A stretch of 8,812 nucleotides of DNA from CAZGUG01 sp964529035 (GCA_964529035.1 CAZGUG010000069.1:1-8812); one strand, 5' to 3'; positions 1 to 6,129 are shown, numbered from the stretch's first letter. Notes: a model not told the origin generated them from the sequence alone. Translations and numbers: made by a program.

Positions 1-986
1 GTCTGCAGGGCCGATATTTCTATTTTCCCGCCGGCGGGAGTGTACTTGATGCTGTTATCCACAAATACGCGAAGGGCCTGTTTGATGTAGCTGCGGTCTG
101 CGAAAAGCAGGGTCCCTTCGGTTTGTATGCGGCAGCTTACCGCATGGCCGGTATCAAGCAGCCGGCTTTCGGAAGCAATTTCCTCCAAAAGGCCGTCCAA
201 AACGAACTGCTGTTTTTTGAGTATCAGCTGGTTCTTGTCCGCCCTGGCCAGGAACAGAAGTTTTTCTATAAGTTCCTTCATGTTATCGGTCTCGCCCTTG
301 ATTGCCCCGACGGATTCGTCCATGACATCCCTGTGTTCCTTTCCCCAGCGGTCCAGAAGGTCTGCGTAACCCTGTATAACCGCCACCGGTGTCCTTAATT
401 CGTGGGAAGCGTCGGATACAAACCTGTTCTGCCGTTCATAGGAGCTTTGGATGCGGTCAATCATTTCATTGAAGGTTTGGGCCAGGTCCTTTAACTCGTC
501 ATGGGAACCGCCCACATCCAATCGTTTGTCAAGGTTTTGCACCGATATCTTTTTTACAGTATCGGTCATATGTTTTATCGGCAGCAGCATTTTGCGGCTC
601 ATCCTCCAACCGATTACCAGAGTGACTATTATTATAACGATATTTACGGTGGAAAGAACCGAAAGTATCAGTCCGGTGTAGTCGTCTTCGATACCCAGGC
701 CGTATACCAGGTATAACCTTGCTAGGATTGCAATTAAAAGGCTGGACAAAAAAAGCAAAACGGTAAACATAAGCGCATAGGTGGTGGTTATCTTAAAGGT
801 GAGAGAAAACCGAAGCAGCTTTTTTAACTGCGCAGCGATACTCTTGACGGGATACACAAGCAGCCCGGCAGCCTTACCCATAAAACGGATAACAACTACC
901 AGGCTTCCGAACAGAAACTTCAATATCGAAAACATAGTGCCAAATATGCTTTTTATTCCCCGGCCTGAAACCTTATGTTTACTCAT
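1..986 (-). CDS. HAMP-domain sensor histidine kinase, C-terminus cut off by window edge
   Basis: This is the membrane sensor kinase partner of the response regulator just upstream. Reading the minus strand from the ATG at 986-984 gives 328 uninterrupted codons to the edge. A hydrophobic stretch at about residues 15-45 precedes two clear membrane helices (about 69-91 and 105-127), with only about 15 residues between those two. A HAMP linker (about 128-182) follows, then the H-box SDASHELRTP with phosphoaccepting His195, a DHp helix, and the N-box region VDNSIKYTP with Asn311. The rest of the ATPase domain (G boxes) lies outside the window. The ATG overlaps the regulator stop by 8 nt (ATGAGTAA), so translation is probably coupled; no strong SD sits at the usual distance. 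With almost no extracytoplasmic loop it resembles intramembrane-sensing kinases. The signal is unknown. Confidence 0.95.
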   Translation of the reverse strand, partial: MSKHKVSGRGIKSIFGTMFSILKFLFGSLVVVIRFMGKAAGLLVYPVKSIAAQLKKLLRFSLTFKITTTYALMFTVLLFLSSLLIAILARLYLVYGLGIEDDYTGLILSVLSTVNIVIIIVTLVIGWRMSRKMLLPIKHMTDTVKKISVQNLDKRLDVGGSHDELKDLAQTFNEMIDRIQSSYERQNRFVSDASHELRTPVAVIQGYADLLDRWGKEHRDVMDESVGAIKGETDNMKELIEKLLFLARADKNQLILKKQQFVLDGLLEEIASESRLLDTGHAVSCRIQTEGTLLFADRSYIKQALRVFVDNSIKYTPAGGKIEISALQ

Positions 987-1662
987 CTTCCAGAATATAT
1001 CCCACCCCTCGGACGGTCCTGATAAGACTGGCATTAAACCTCTGGTCGATTTTGCTTCTCAGGTAGCGTATATAAACATCCACCACGTTTGTGTCTCCCG
1101 TATAGTCAAAGCCCCATACTTCCCTGAGTATTTCGTCGCGGGTAAGGACTATGTTGCGGTTTTCCACAAGGTATTTAAGAAGGTCAAACTCCCTTTTGGT
1201 AAGCTCTACCGGCTGCTGGCGGTAAGACACCTGGTATTTTTCAAGGTCAATTACCAGTTCGCCGGCGTTCAGAAGCCTGCTGCGTGTAGCACTACGGTTC
1301 CTGCGTTTCAGTATGGAGCGTATGCGTGCCAAAAGTTCCTCTATGGCAAAGGGTTTGGTCAAATAATCATCCGCTCCCAGGTCAAGGCCCATAACCTTGT
1401 CGATCGTATCATCCTTGGCGGTCAGCATAATTATGGGTTTATCCGAGGTTTGTCTTATCCGCCTGCATACTTCCATCCCGTTTATAACCGGCAGCATAAC
1501 ATCCAGCACCACAAGTGATATGTCCGGCTGAAGGGCCCTCTTAAGGCCCTGCCTGCCATCATGAGTCTTTGCCACGTCGTATCCTTCATGCATCAGCTCA
1601 AGTTCCAGAAACCGCGCCAGTTTTATTTCATCCTCCACTATAAGGATTTTATCCTTTTCCAT
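979..1662 (-). CDS. OmpR/PhoB-family response regulator
   Basis: This is a cytoplasmic DNA-binding response regulator of 227 aa, the normal length for the family. The receiver domain (residues about 5-118) has acidic residues Glu10/Asp11, phosphoacceptor Asp54 in VVLDVMLP, Thr81 and Lys103 (LTKPF). A winged-helix DNA-binding domain (about 130-225) follows, with the typical LTKREFDLLKYL, TRDEILREVWG and VDVYIRYLRSKID segments and a RTVRGVGY wing. The start is fixed by an AGGAGGT SD at 1675-1669, 6 nt from the ATG. The kinase gene overlaps its 3' end, marking a cognate pair. It has a possible promoter of its own in the 81-bp gap behind the DUF4342 gene, and it may also be read through from that gene. 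Its regulon is unknown; the 11-bp repeats at 2337-2368 are the obvious candidate target. Confidence 0.97.
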   Translation of the reverse strand: MEKDKILIVEDEIKLARFLELELMHEGYDVAKTHDGRQGLKRALQPDISLVVLDVMLPVINGMEVCRRIRQTSDKPIIMLTAKDDTIDKVMGLDLGADDYLTKPFAIEELLARIRSILKRRNRSATRSRLLNAGELVIDLEKYQVSYRQQPVELTKREFDLLKYLVENRNIVLTRDEILREVWGFDYTGDTNVVDVYIRYLRSKIDQRFNASLIRTVRGVGYILEDE

Positions 1663-1694
1663 AGAAAGACCTCCTATGCCGGGTTATGGTCAAA

Positions 1695-1723
1695 ATTATA
1701 CAATACTTTGCGATTAAAATCAC
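1695..1723 (-). promoter_or_regulatory. Candidate promoter for the response regulator/kinase pair
   Basis: On the minus strand there is a perfect TATAAT (1700-1695), with GTGATT 17 bp upstream (1723-1718) matching TTGACA at only three positions. The start of transcription would fall about 26 nt before the regulator SD. No hairpin terminator separates this from the DUF4342 gene upstream, so it may be an internal promoter within a three-gene transcript. The -10 is strong and the -35 weak, which would suit an activated promoter. Confidence 0.5.
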
Positions 1724-1743
1724 CTGCTGTACCGTTTGGGAGT

Positions 1744-2256
1744 TTATTTCGTAGCGGGACGGTCCGCCGGTTCAGGTTTTTCGGTGTTATTGCCGGAGTC
1801 CGTTTCGTCCTTTTGGGCGAAGCTTTCCTTTGCGGTTTCCACTGCATTGGATACTTTGTCCATTATGTCGTTTGCCTGTATACCTGCGCCGTCTTCCTTT
1901 TCGATTCTTATCCTGTGGCTGGTTAAAAGGGCCAGCAGAATACCTGCTGCCGCGACGGGTGCCGCAAATATGCCGGCAATAATTGCCAGGTTGACCGGAA
2001 TGTTGAGAATGTCCTTTTCTTTTTTTCGTATTATGAACTTTGTGCGGTTGCCTTTGCGTACCAGGTTGGTTGTTTTGTCCATTATACTGCTTTCACATTC
2101 TCTTTTCTTTTTTTGTTTTACCTTGTTTTGCTTCTCCAGGTAAATCAGCGCATCCACCGTGCTGCCGCCACAACTTTCCAGCGCTTCCTTTGCCTCTGCA
2201 TAGCCAACGTTTGCCCTTTGCATGATTAAATCCACCTGTTCGATTTTTATTGTCAT
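1744..2256 (-). CDS. UBA-like / DUF4342 domain small membrane protein
   Basis: This 170-aa protein has an N-terminal three-helix UBA-like segment (residues about 4-42, with MQRANVGYAEAKEALE and VDALIYLEK). That fold is also found at the N-terminus of EF-Ts. A lysine-rich linker follows, then a DUF4342-type block (about 72-122) with a hydrophobic alanine-rich helix at about 87-113, and a hydrophilic, acidic and probably disordered tail. The start is set at the ATG at 2256-2254 because GGAGGG sits 6 nt upstream (2268-2263). The frame stays open to an ATG at 2307, but that start has no SD. The molecular function of DUF4342 is not known. Its place ahead of a two-component pair, in the same direction and with no terminator between, suggests it is an accessory or output protein of that system (inference). 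It may insert in or lie on the membrane. Confidence 0.88.
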   Translation of the reverse strand: MTIKIEQVDLIMQRANVGYAEAKEALESCGGSTVDALIYLEKQNKVKQKKKRECESSIMDKTTNLVRKGNRTKFIIRKKEKDILNIPVNLAIIAGIFAAPVAAAGILLALLTSHRIRIEKEDGAGIQANDIMDKVSNAVETAKESFAQKDETDSGNNTEKPEPADRPATK

Positions 2257-2304
2257 AATAATCCCTCCATTTTTCTGCCGACTTTTGACTGCCGGCTTTT
2301 CTAA

Positions 2305-2321
2305 CATGCATTATATGCATG
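2305..2321. repeat. Inverted repeat embracing the -10 box of the DUF4342 promoter
   Basis: CATGCA (2305-2310) and TGCATG (2316-2321) form a perfect 6-bp inverted repeat around TTATA. On the minus strand this contains TATAAT (2315-2310), the likely -10 of the DUF4342-led transcript, giving a leader of about 47 nt before the ATG at 2256. A repressor bound here would block the promoter, but the repeat could also be chance in AT-rich DNA. The -35 position (2338-2333, ATTTTC) is far from consensus, which fits a promoter that needs an activator. Confidence 0.4.
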
Positions 2322-2336
2322 GATGTTTAGATGAAA

Positions 2337-2368
2337 ATTAGAAAATCATTAGAATTGGATTAGAAAAT
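2337..2368. promoter_or_regulatory. Three ATTAGAA direct repeats with 11-bp period, probable response-regulator operator
   Basis: ATTAGAA occurs at 2337, 2348 and 2359, exactly 11 bp apart. Read on the minus strand this is TTCTAAT-N4-TTCTAAT-N4-TTCTAAT. The first and third copies extend to ATTAGAAAAT. PhoB/OmpR-family regulators are known to bind head-to-tail direct repeats with an 11-bp period, one per helical turn. The array lies upstream of the minus-strand TATAAT at 2315-2310, over and behind the poor -35, where such activators usually act. Assigning it to the regulator encoded at 979-1662 is inference from proximity. Confidence 0.55.
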
Positions 2369-2461
2369 GCAGTTTCCTTGGCAGCTGCAGACTTAAGGAG
2401 GATTTTGGCTCAGGGCTGTAGAATGATGACAGAAAGCCGTTCCGGTATGGGAGGTGGTAAT

Positions 2462-2923
2462 ATGACAAAGGAAGATTTGATTTTAGACTCTTCATATACG
2501 CCTACATATGATGAGATATCCGCATACTTGGACAAGCCGGCGGATATTCTATGGGAGGAACTGAATGCCTTCATAAGGCAGGAGTTCAATGTATCCCCGC
2601 GAATAACCTACAGCAAGTGTTCACTCAAGCCGGGCTGGAACGTCAAATATAACAAGTCCGGCAGGGCCGTATGTACTTTATATCCCGAAAAGGAAAGCTT
2701 TGTCGTGCTGATTGTTATCCCTGTTGGATTGGTCCAATCGCTAGAAATTGTTTCCGGAGAACTGAGTCCGGTCATACCGGATATAATAAATTCGGCCAAA
2801 CCCTTTAACAATACGCTTTGGCTCATGATTCCGGTGGACTGCCGGGCGGTGTTAAACGATGTGAAACGGCTGCTGCTTATGAAACGGGATTTTAAGAAGT
2901 TTCCTATAACACTACGATCATAG
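2462..2923 (+). CDS. DUF3788 family protein
   Basis: This is a 153-aa soluble protein with no signal peptide or membrane segment. It matches my memory of the DUF3788 family: an opening TPTYDEISAYL segment, a helix with LWEELNAFI, then the hallmark YSKCSLKPGWNVKYNKSG (residues about 50-67) followed by CTLYP and a beta-rich middle, closing with a WLMIPV strand and a DVKRLLLMKR helix. The family has no established activity. The start chosen is ATG 2462, with GGGAGGTGG at 2449-2457. An in-frame TTG at 2405 follows AAGGAGG by only 3 nt, and an ATG at 2423 lacks a well-placed SD. The stop is 14 nt before the likely start of the next gene and overlaps that gene's SD, so the two are probably co-translated. 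Confidence 0.85.
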   Translation: MTKEDLILDSSYTPTYDEISAYLDKPADILWEELNAFIRQEFNVSPRITYSKCSLKPGWNVKYNKSGRAVCTLYPEKESFVVLIVIPVGLVQSLEIVSGELSPVIPDIINSAKPFNNTLWLMIPVDCRAVLNDVKRLLLMKRDFKKFPITLRS

Positions 2924-2937
2924 GAGGGATGTACGGA

Positions 2938-4545
2938 ATGGAATTTGACCCGTTTCGGTATGGTTACCCGTCCAGAAGAAAAGTAATGTACGCAGGAAAG
3001 GGCATGGTTGCTACTTCACAGCCCCTTGCCGCCCAGGCAGGGCTGGAGATGTTAAAGAAGGGCGGCAGTGCCGTGGATGCGGCCATAGCGACCGCCGCCT
3101 GCCTTACGGTGGTGGAACCCACTTCAAACGGAATAGGCGGTGATGCCTTTGCGCTGGTTTGGGCCGACGGCAAACTGCACGGGCTTAATGCAAGCGGCCC
3201 GGCGCCAAAGAGCATAACCGCAGAGGCGGTTATTAAGGCCGGGCACAGAAAAATGCCCGGGTTTGGCTGGATACCGGTAACCGTGCCCGGGGCACCCTAT
3301 GCATGGGCGGAACTGTCAAGGCGGTTTGGGAAACTGCCCCTTACTAAGGTGCTGTCCCCCGCCATAGGCTATGCTTATGAGGGTTATCCGGTATCCCCGA
3401 CAGTTGCTGCCGCCTGGGAGAGAGCCTATAATATGTATAAGGGGCTGCTTAAGGGTGAGGAGTTCAGGCACTGGTTTGAAACCTTTGCTCCCGCCGGGAA
3501 GTCTCCGGCGCCGGGGGAGATGTGGAGGTCACCGGCCCATGCCGAAACGCTGGATAAAATAGCCCGGACAAAAGGAAAGGACTTCTATAAAGGAGACCTG
3601 GCAGACAGGATAGACAGTTTTTCAAGAAAATACCGAGGTTATCTGAGAAAGGAAGACCTGGAAGAATACAGCCCCCAATGGGTGCAGCCTATTAAGATAA
3701 ACTACAGGGGCTACGATGTGTGGGAGATACCTCCCAACGGCCATGGGATGGTTGCCTTAATGGCGCTGAATATTCTGAAGGGGTTCGAATTTACCGAAAG
3801 GGACACCTTTTATACATTCCACAGGCAGATAGAGGCTGTAAAGCTTGCCTTTGCCGACGGCCTGGAATATATAGCCGACCCCAAATCCATGGAGGTGCCG
3901 GTTGACTGGCTGCTGTCGGATGATTACGCCAATCAGAGAAGAAAGCTTGTTGGAGATACCGCACTGCTTGCAAAGCCAGGTACTCCGCCTAAGGGAGGTA
4001 CCGTTTATCTGGCTGCGGCTGACGGTGACGGCAACATGGTTTCGTTTATACAGAGCAATTTCAGGGGTTTCGGTTCGGGGCTGGTGGTGCCGGATACCGG
4101 TATCAGCCTTCATAACCGGGGTATTGGTTTCTCGCTGGATAAATCCCATGCCAACTGCATAGCGCCCGGGAAAAAACCATATCATACCATAATACCCGGG
4201 TTTCTTACCAAGGAAGGAAAGCCGGTGGGGCCCTTTGGGGTTATGGGCGGCTTTATGCAGCCCCAGGGTCATGTACAGGTTGTTATGAACAGCATTGATT
4301 TCAAAATGAATCCGCAGGATGCGCTGGACGCACCGCGCTGGCAGTGGGTGGAAGGGAAAAGGGTATTCATTGAACGGCAGTTCCCGGGGCCGGCAGCAGA
4401 GCTGCTGAAAAAAGCGGGTCATATTATAGAGCCGCAGGATGACTGCAGTTCCTTCGGCAGGGGACAGATTATATGGAACACAGAAAACGGCATAATGGCA
4501 GGAGCAACCGAACCGCGGGCCGACGGAACAGTGGCCGTGTGGTAG
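2938..4545 (+). CDS. Gamma-glutamyltransferase-family Ntn hydrolase (YwrD-like, cytoplasmic)
   Basis: This is a 535-aa member of the GGT/acylase family, whose members cleave themselves before a catalytic Thr to form large and small subunits. Visible features are the N-terminal KGMVATSQPLAAQAG block, NGIGGDAF (64-71), the probable nucleophile Thr355 in KGGTVYLAAAD, NMVSFIQSNFRGFGSG after it, the oxyanion MGG (436-438), and DAPRWQW near the end. No signal peptide is present, so it should be cytoplasmic, unlike E. coli GGT. Classical substrate-binding residues are missing: there is no DxRE arginine (LNASGPAP instead), and PYHTIIP replaces the Ser-Ser motif. The true substrate may therefore be another gamma-glutamyl or acyl amide. 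AGGAGGG abuts ATG 2929, so ATG 2938, about 10 nt from the SD, is the better start. It overlaps the operon logic of the DUF3788 gene and ends in a hairpin terminator. Confidence 0.92.
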   Translation: MEFDPFRYGYPSRRKVMYAGKGMVATSQPLAAQAGLEMLKKGGSAVDAAIATAACLTVVEPTSNGIGGDAFALVWADGKLHGLNASGPAPKSITAEAVIKAGHRKMPGFGWIPVTVPGAPYAWAELSRRFGKLPLTKVLSPAIGYAYEGYPVSPTVAAAWERAYNMYKGLLKGEEFRHWFETFAPAGKSPAPGEMWRSPAHAETLDKIARTKGKDFYKGDLADRIDSFSRKYRGYLRKEDLEEYSPQWVQPIKINYRGYDVWEIPPNGHGMVALMALNILKGFEFTERDTFYTFHRQIEAVKLAFADGLEYIADPKSMEVPVDWLLSDDYANQRRKLVGDTALLAKPGTPPKGGTVYLAAADGDGNMVSFIQSNFRGFGSGLVVPDTGISLHNRGIGFSLDKSHANCIAPGKKPYHTIIPGFLTKEGKPVGPFGVMGGFMQPQGHVQVVMNSIDFKMNPQDALDAPRWQWVEGKRVFIERQFPGPAAELLKKAGHIIEPQDDCSSFGRGQIIWNTENGIMAGATEPRADGTVAVW

Positions 4546-4549
4546 ATAT

Positions 4550-4608
4550 AAAAAGCGCATCTGCGAATATCAGATACCCAATGACATTCGCAGGCGCGTC
4601 TCGTTTTT
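4550..4608. terminator. Bidirectional intrinsic terminator between the GGT-like gene and ribU
   Basis: Arms GCGC (4555-4558) plus CTGCGAAT (4561-4568) pair with ATTCGCAG (4586-4593) plus GCGC (4594-4597), leaving a 2-nt bulge and a 17-nt loop. A run of five A (4550-4554) on the left and five T (4604-4608) on the right give U tracts in both directions. On the plus strand the T run starts 6 nt past the stem. The element begins within 10 nt of the GGT-like stop and about 32 nt from the convergent ribU stop, as expected for a shared terminator. Confidence 0.8.
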
Positions 4609-4629
4609 CGGTTTATTTAAGAAGCCTTG

Positions 4630-5205
4630 TTATTCGGTTTCATGTGCTTCGCCGGCAGAAGCTGCAGTTTCTATCCTCAAAACCCTTGCCACAGATTTGT
4701 ACACAAGGACCGTCAGGGCGGAATTGCCTACCGCCTTAATCAGGTTGAAGGGTATTATTATCGGCACAATCATGGCTTTTACAGCTTCAACGGGTACGCC
4801 CAAAAACCTTGTAGTAAAGAACAGATTGAGCGGAATCATCACCAGCGTCATTCCCACAGAACCCGCCAGAAGAGCAATAACAGCTCCCTTAAAGGAGTGC
4901 ATTCTTTTGTATATTAAGCCCGCCACCAGAACCATGGTACCGGTGGCAACCATGTGCATTATGGCGCCTATCCAGCCGCTTCCGGCACTGACGGTGGTTG
5001 CCTGAATCAATGATACCACTGCGGTTATCAGCAGTCCGGCACCGGGGCCGTAAAGAAATGCACCTATCAGGGCGGGAACGTCACCCGGCTCATATTCCAA
5101 AAAAGGTGCTGATGGAATTATTGGAAACCTTATTACCATCATAAGTAGTATTGATAGGGCTGAAAGCAATGCAAGTTTTACCAGCTTGTTTACATCGTAC
5201 TTCAT
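4630..5205 (-). CDS. ribU: Riboflavin-specific ECF transporter S component
   Basis: This is the membrane substrate-binding subunit that captures riboflavin and works with a shared energising module (EcfA, EcfA', EcfT) encoded elsewhere. The 191-aa length and about six hydrophobic segments fit. LEYEPGDVPALIGAFLYGP (residues 36-54) is the RibU signature region. AxxxA (Ala12, Ala16) in the first helix matches the motif by which S components contact EcfT, and HMVATGT and IPLNLFFTT are further family segments. The start ATG (5205-5203) has GGGAGGT (5220-5214) 8 nt upstream, and that SD is exactly what the FMN riboswitch sequesters. The gene is monocistronic, ends at the shared hairpin, and should be repressed when FMN is abundant. 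Confidence 0.95.
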   Translation of the reverse strand: MKYDVNKLVKLALLSALSILLMMVIRFPIIPSAPFLEYEPGDVPALIGAFLYGPGAGLLITAVVSLIQATTVSAGSGWIGAIMHMVATGTMVLVAGLIYKRMHSFKGAVIALLAGSVGMTLVMIPLNLFFTTRFLGVPVEAVKAMIVPIIIPFNLIKAVGNSALTVLVYKSVARVLRIETAASAGEAHETE

Positions 5206-5213
5206 ATTGAGCT

Positions 5214-5260
5214 ACCTCCCTGAAAAATTAAAATTCCCCGCAATATAATCTCAGGGAAAT
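5214..5260 (-). promoter_or_regulatory. SD-sequestering expression platform of the ribU riboswitch
   Basis: On the minus strand ATTTCCCTGA (5260-5251) can pair with TCAGGGAGGT (5223-5214) over 10 bp, two of them G-U, burying the whole ribU SD. The same CCCTGA, extended as CCCTGAGATTATATT (5256-5242), can instead pair with AATATAATCTTCAGGG (5398-5383), the 5' strand of aptamer stem P1, through 15 bp with one bulged T. The two pairings exclude each other, so FMN-stabilised P1 would leave the SD sequestered. There is no U tract after the hairpin, so control looks translational. Confidence 0.8.
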
Positions 5261-5270
5261 CAAAATGCTT

Positions 5271-5394
5271 AATCTTCTCCCATCCAGACTTTACTGTCGG
5301 CCCCGGGATCACACCGGGTCAGCCTTGGCTCGCGGGCTAACGGAAAGCTTCCGTATTACCGCCGGTCGGGAATTTCACCCTGCCCTGAAGATTA
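5271..5394 (-). ncRNA. FMN riboswitch (RFN element) controlling ribU
   Basis: The minus strand carries the nearly invariant FMN aptamer core: AGGGCAGGGTGAAATTCCCG, then ACCGGCGGT, a variable hairpin (ACGGAAGCTTTCCGT, 5354-5340), AGCCCGCGAGC, GATCCCGGGGCCGACAGT, and AGTCTGGATGGGAGAAGA. Stem P1 is closed by TAATCTTC (5394-5387) with GAAGATTA (5277-5270), a perfect 8-bp match. FMN binding to such aptamers represses flavin synthesis or uptake genes, which fits the ribU gene downstream. Confidence 0.98.
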
Positions 5395-5413
5395 TATTTG
5401 GTTTTATGTAATG

Positions 5414-5442
5414 AATATAGCATCTAGCGAGTTTTTTGTCAA
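5414..5442 (-). promoter_or_regulatory. Promoter of the FMN riboswitch-ribU transcript
   Basis: On the minus strand there is a perfect TTGACA (5442-5437), a 17-bp spacer and TATATT (5419-5414, five of six matches). Transcription would start near 5407, just ahead of the P1 5' strand, so the anti-sequestor bases at 5398-5383 are included in the RNA. Confidence 0.88.
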
Positions 5443-5473
5443 GTCAGCAGCGCGGATTTTTCTATTGAAAACC

Positions 5474-5502
5474 TTTATACCAAAGTCGGGTTGGGGTATA
5501 AT
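5474..5502 (+). promoter_or_regulatory. Promoter of the nitroreductase gene
   Basis: TTTATA (5474-5479, four of six matches to TTGACA), a 17-bp spacer and a perfect TATAAT (5497-5502) lie 32 bp before the ATG. The predicted start near 5509 leaves a leader of about 26 nt. It is divergent from the ribU promoter, with the two -35 boxes about 31 bp apart. Confidence 0.7.
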
Positions 5503-5534
5503 TAGGATAATAAGCTAGGATTGGAGGATATATA

Positions 5535-6068
5535 ATGATTGATCTTCTTATGAAACGAAGAAGCATACGGAAGTATAAGGACACTGAAATAGAAAAGGAA
5601 AAAATAGACGCGCTGGTAAAGGCGGTCCTGGTTTCGCCGTCGGCAAGCAATCAAAAGCCATGGGAATTCGTGTTTGTGACAGAAAAAAATACACTTAAAA
5701 CCCTGTCGACGGTAAGAGACAGAAGTTCAGTCTTCCTTAAGGATGCCGCCCTCGGTATTGTGCTGCTTGGAGAACCGGACAGGAGAGATACCTGGATAGA
5801 AGATACCACTATAGCCGGTATAATAGCACAACTGGCCGCCCATTCCATGGGACTTGGTTCCTGCTGGGTACATATCAGAAACAGGATGCATGACGACAGT
5901 ACCACCGCCGAACAGTTTGTCAGAGAGACGCTGAAAATACCCGATGAAAGAAGCGTAGAGGCTATTATTGCAGTGGGCTATCCCGATGAGCACAAACAGC
6001 CCCACAGCGAGGAAAAACTTGAATACGGCAGGGTATATACAGACAAGTATGGTTCCAGGTACAGGTAA
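5535..6068 (+). CDS. Nitroreductase-family flavoenzyme
   Basis: This is a probable FMN-dependent NAD(P)H oxidoreductase of the nitroreductase superfamily, 177 aa, at the short end of the family. The N-terminal KRRSIRKY (residues 7-14) is the phosphate-contacting arginine block of FMN binding. SPSASNQKPWEFV (34-46) is the second flavin-site motif. The dimer-core helix TTIAGIIAQLAAHSMGLGSCW (91-111) and VEAIIAVGYP (141-150) are also typical. The closing EYGRVYTDKYG resembles the family's C-terminal tail. GGAGG at 5523-5527 sits 7 nt before the ATG. The substrate cannot be told from sequence; nitro compounds, quinones, flavin or enoates are all known for the family. It is transcribed divergently from the FMN-controlled ribU. 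No convincing terminator follows, so some read-through into the next genes is possible. Confidence 0.92.
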   Translation: MIDLLMKRRSIRKYKDTEIEKEKIDALVKAVLVSPSASNQKPWEFVFVTEKNTLKTLSTVRDRSSVFLKDAALGIVLLGEPDRRDTWIEDTTIAGIIAQLAAHSMGLGSCWVHIRNRMHDDSTTAEQFVRETLKIPDERSVEAIIAVGYPDEHKQPHSEEKLEYGRVYTDKYGSRYR

Positions 6069-6100
6069 AAAGGCAATTGCCACCATATGTGCTTCCCCGC

Positions 6101-6129
6101 TTGATTCGAACCCTTGTTTGATATAGCAT
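6101..6129 (+). promoter_or_regulatory. Weak candidate promoter for the coiled-coil/glycosidase pair
   Basis: TTGATT (6101-6106) and TAGCAT (6124-6129) are spaced 17 bp apart, each with four consensus matches, about 36 bp before the ATG at 6165. No better pair is visible in the 96-bp gap. The genes may instead be reached by read-through from the nitroreductase gene. Confidence 0.3.

Noticed and set aside
781..1518. Long plus-strand open frame opposite the response regulator
   Set aside because: It lies antisense to a well-conserved response regulator and kinase start, has no SD, and its protein resembles no family; it is a shadow of the real gene.
2285..2314. TTGACT-18-CATTAT as a plus-strand promoter for the DUF3788 gene
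   Set aside because: The -10 is weak, the leader would be about 140 nt, and the -35 lies within the 5' leader of the opposite gene; too uncertain to list as a feature.
3757..4560. Long minus-strand open frame opposite the GGT-like gene
   Set aside because: The plus strand encodes conserved Ntn hydrolase motifs throughout; the antisense product is low in complexity, lacks an SD and crosses the terminator.
6071..6080. GGCAATTGCC palindrome just after the nitroreductase stop
   Set aside because: It is preceded by A's but has no loop of workable size and no T tract, so it does not make an intrinsic terminator; probably chance.
6099..6113. GGGTTCGAATC on the minus strand, like a tRNA T-arm
   Set aside because: There is no closing T stem (the following bases are AAGCG), and no anticodon or D arm or acceptor stem nearby.
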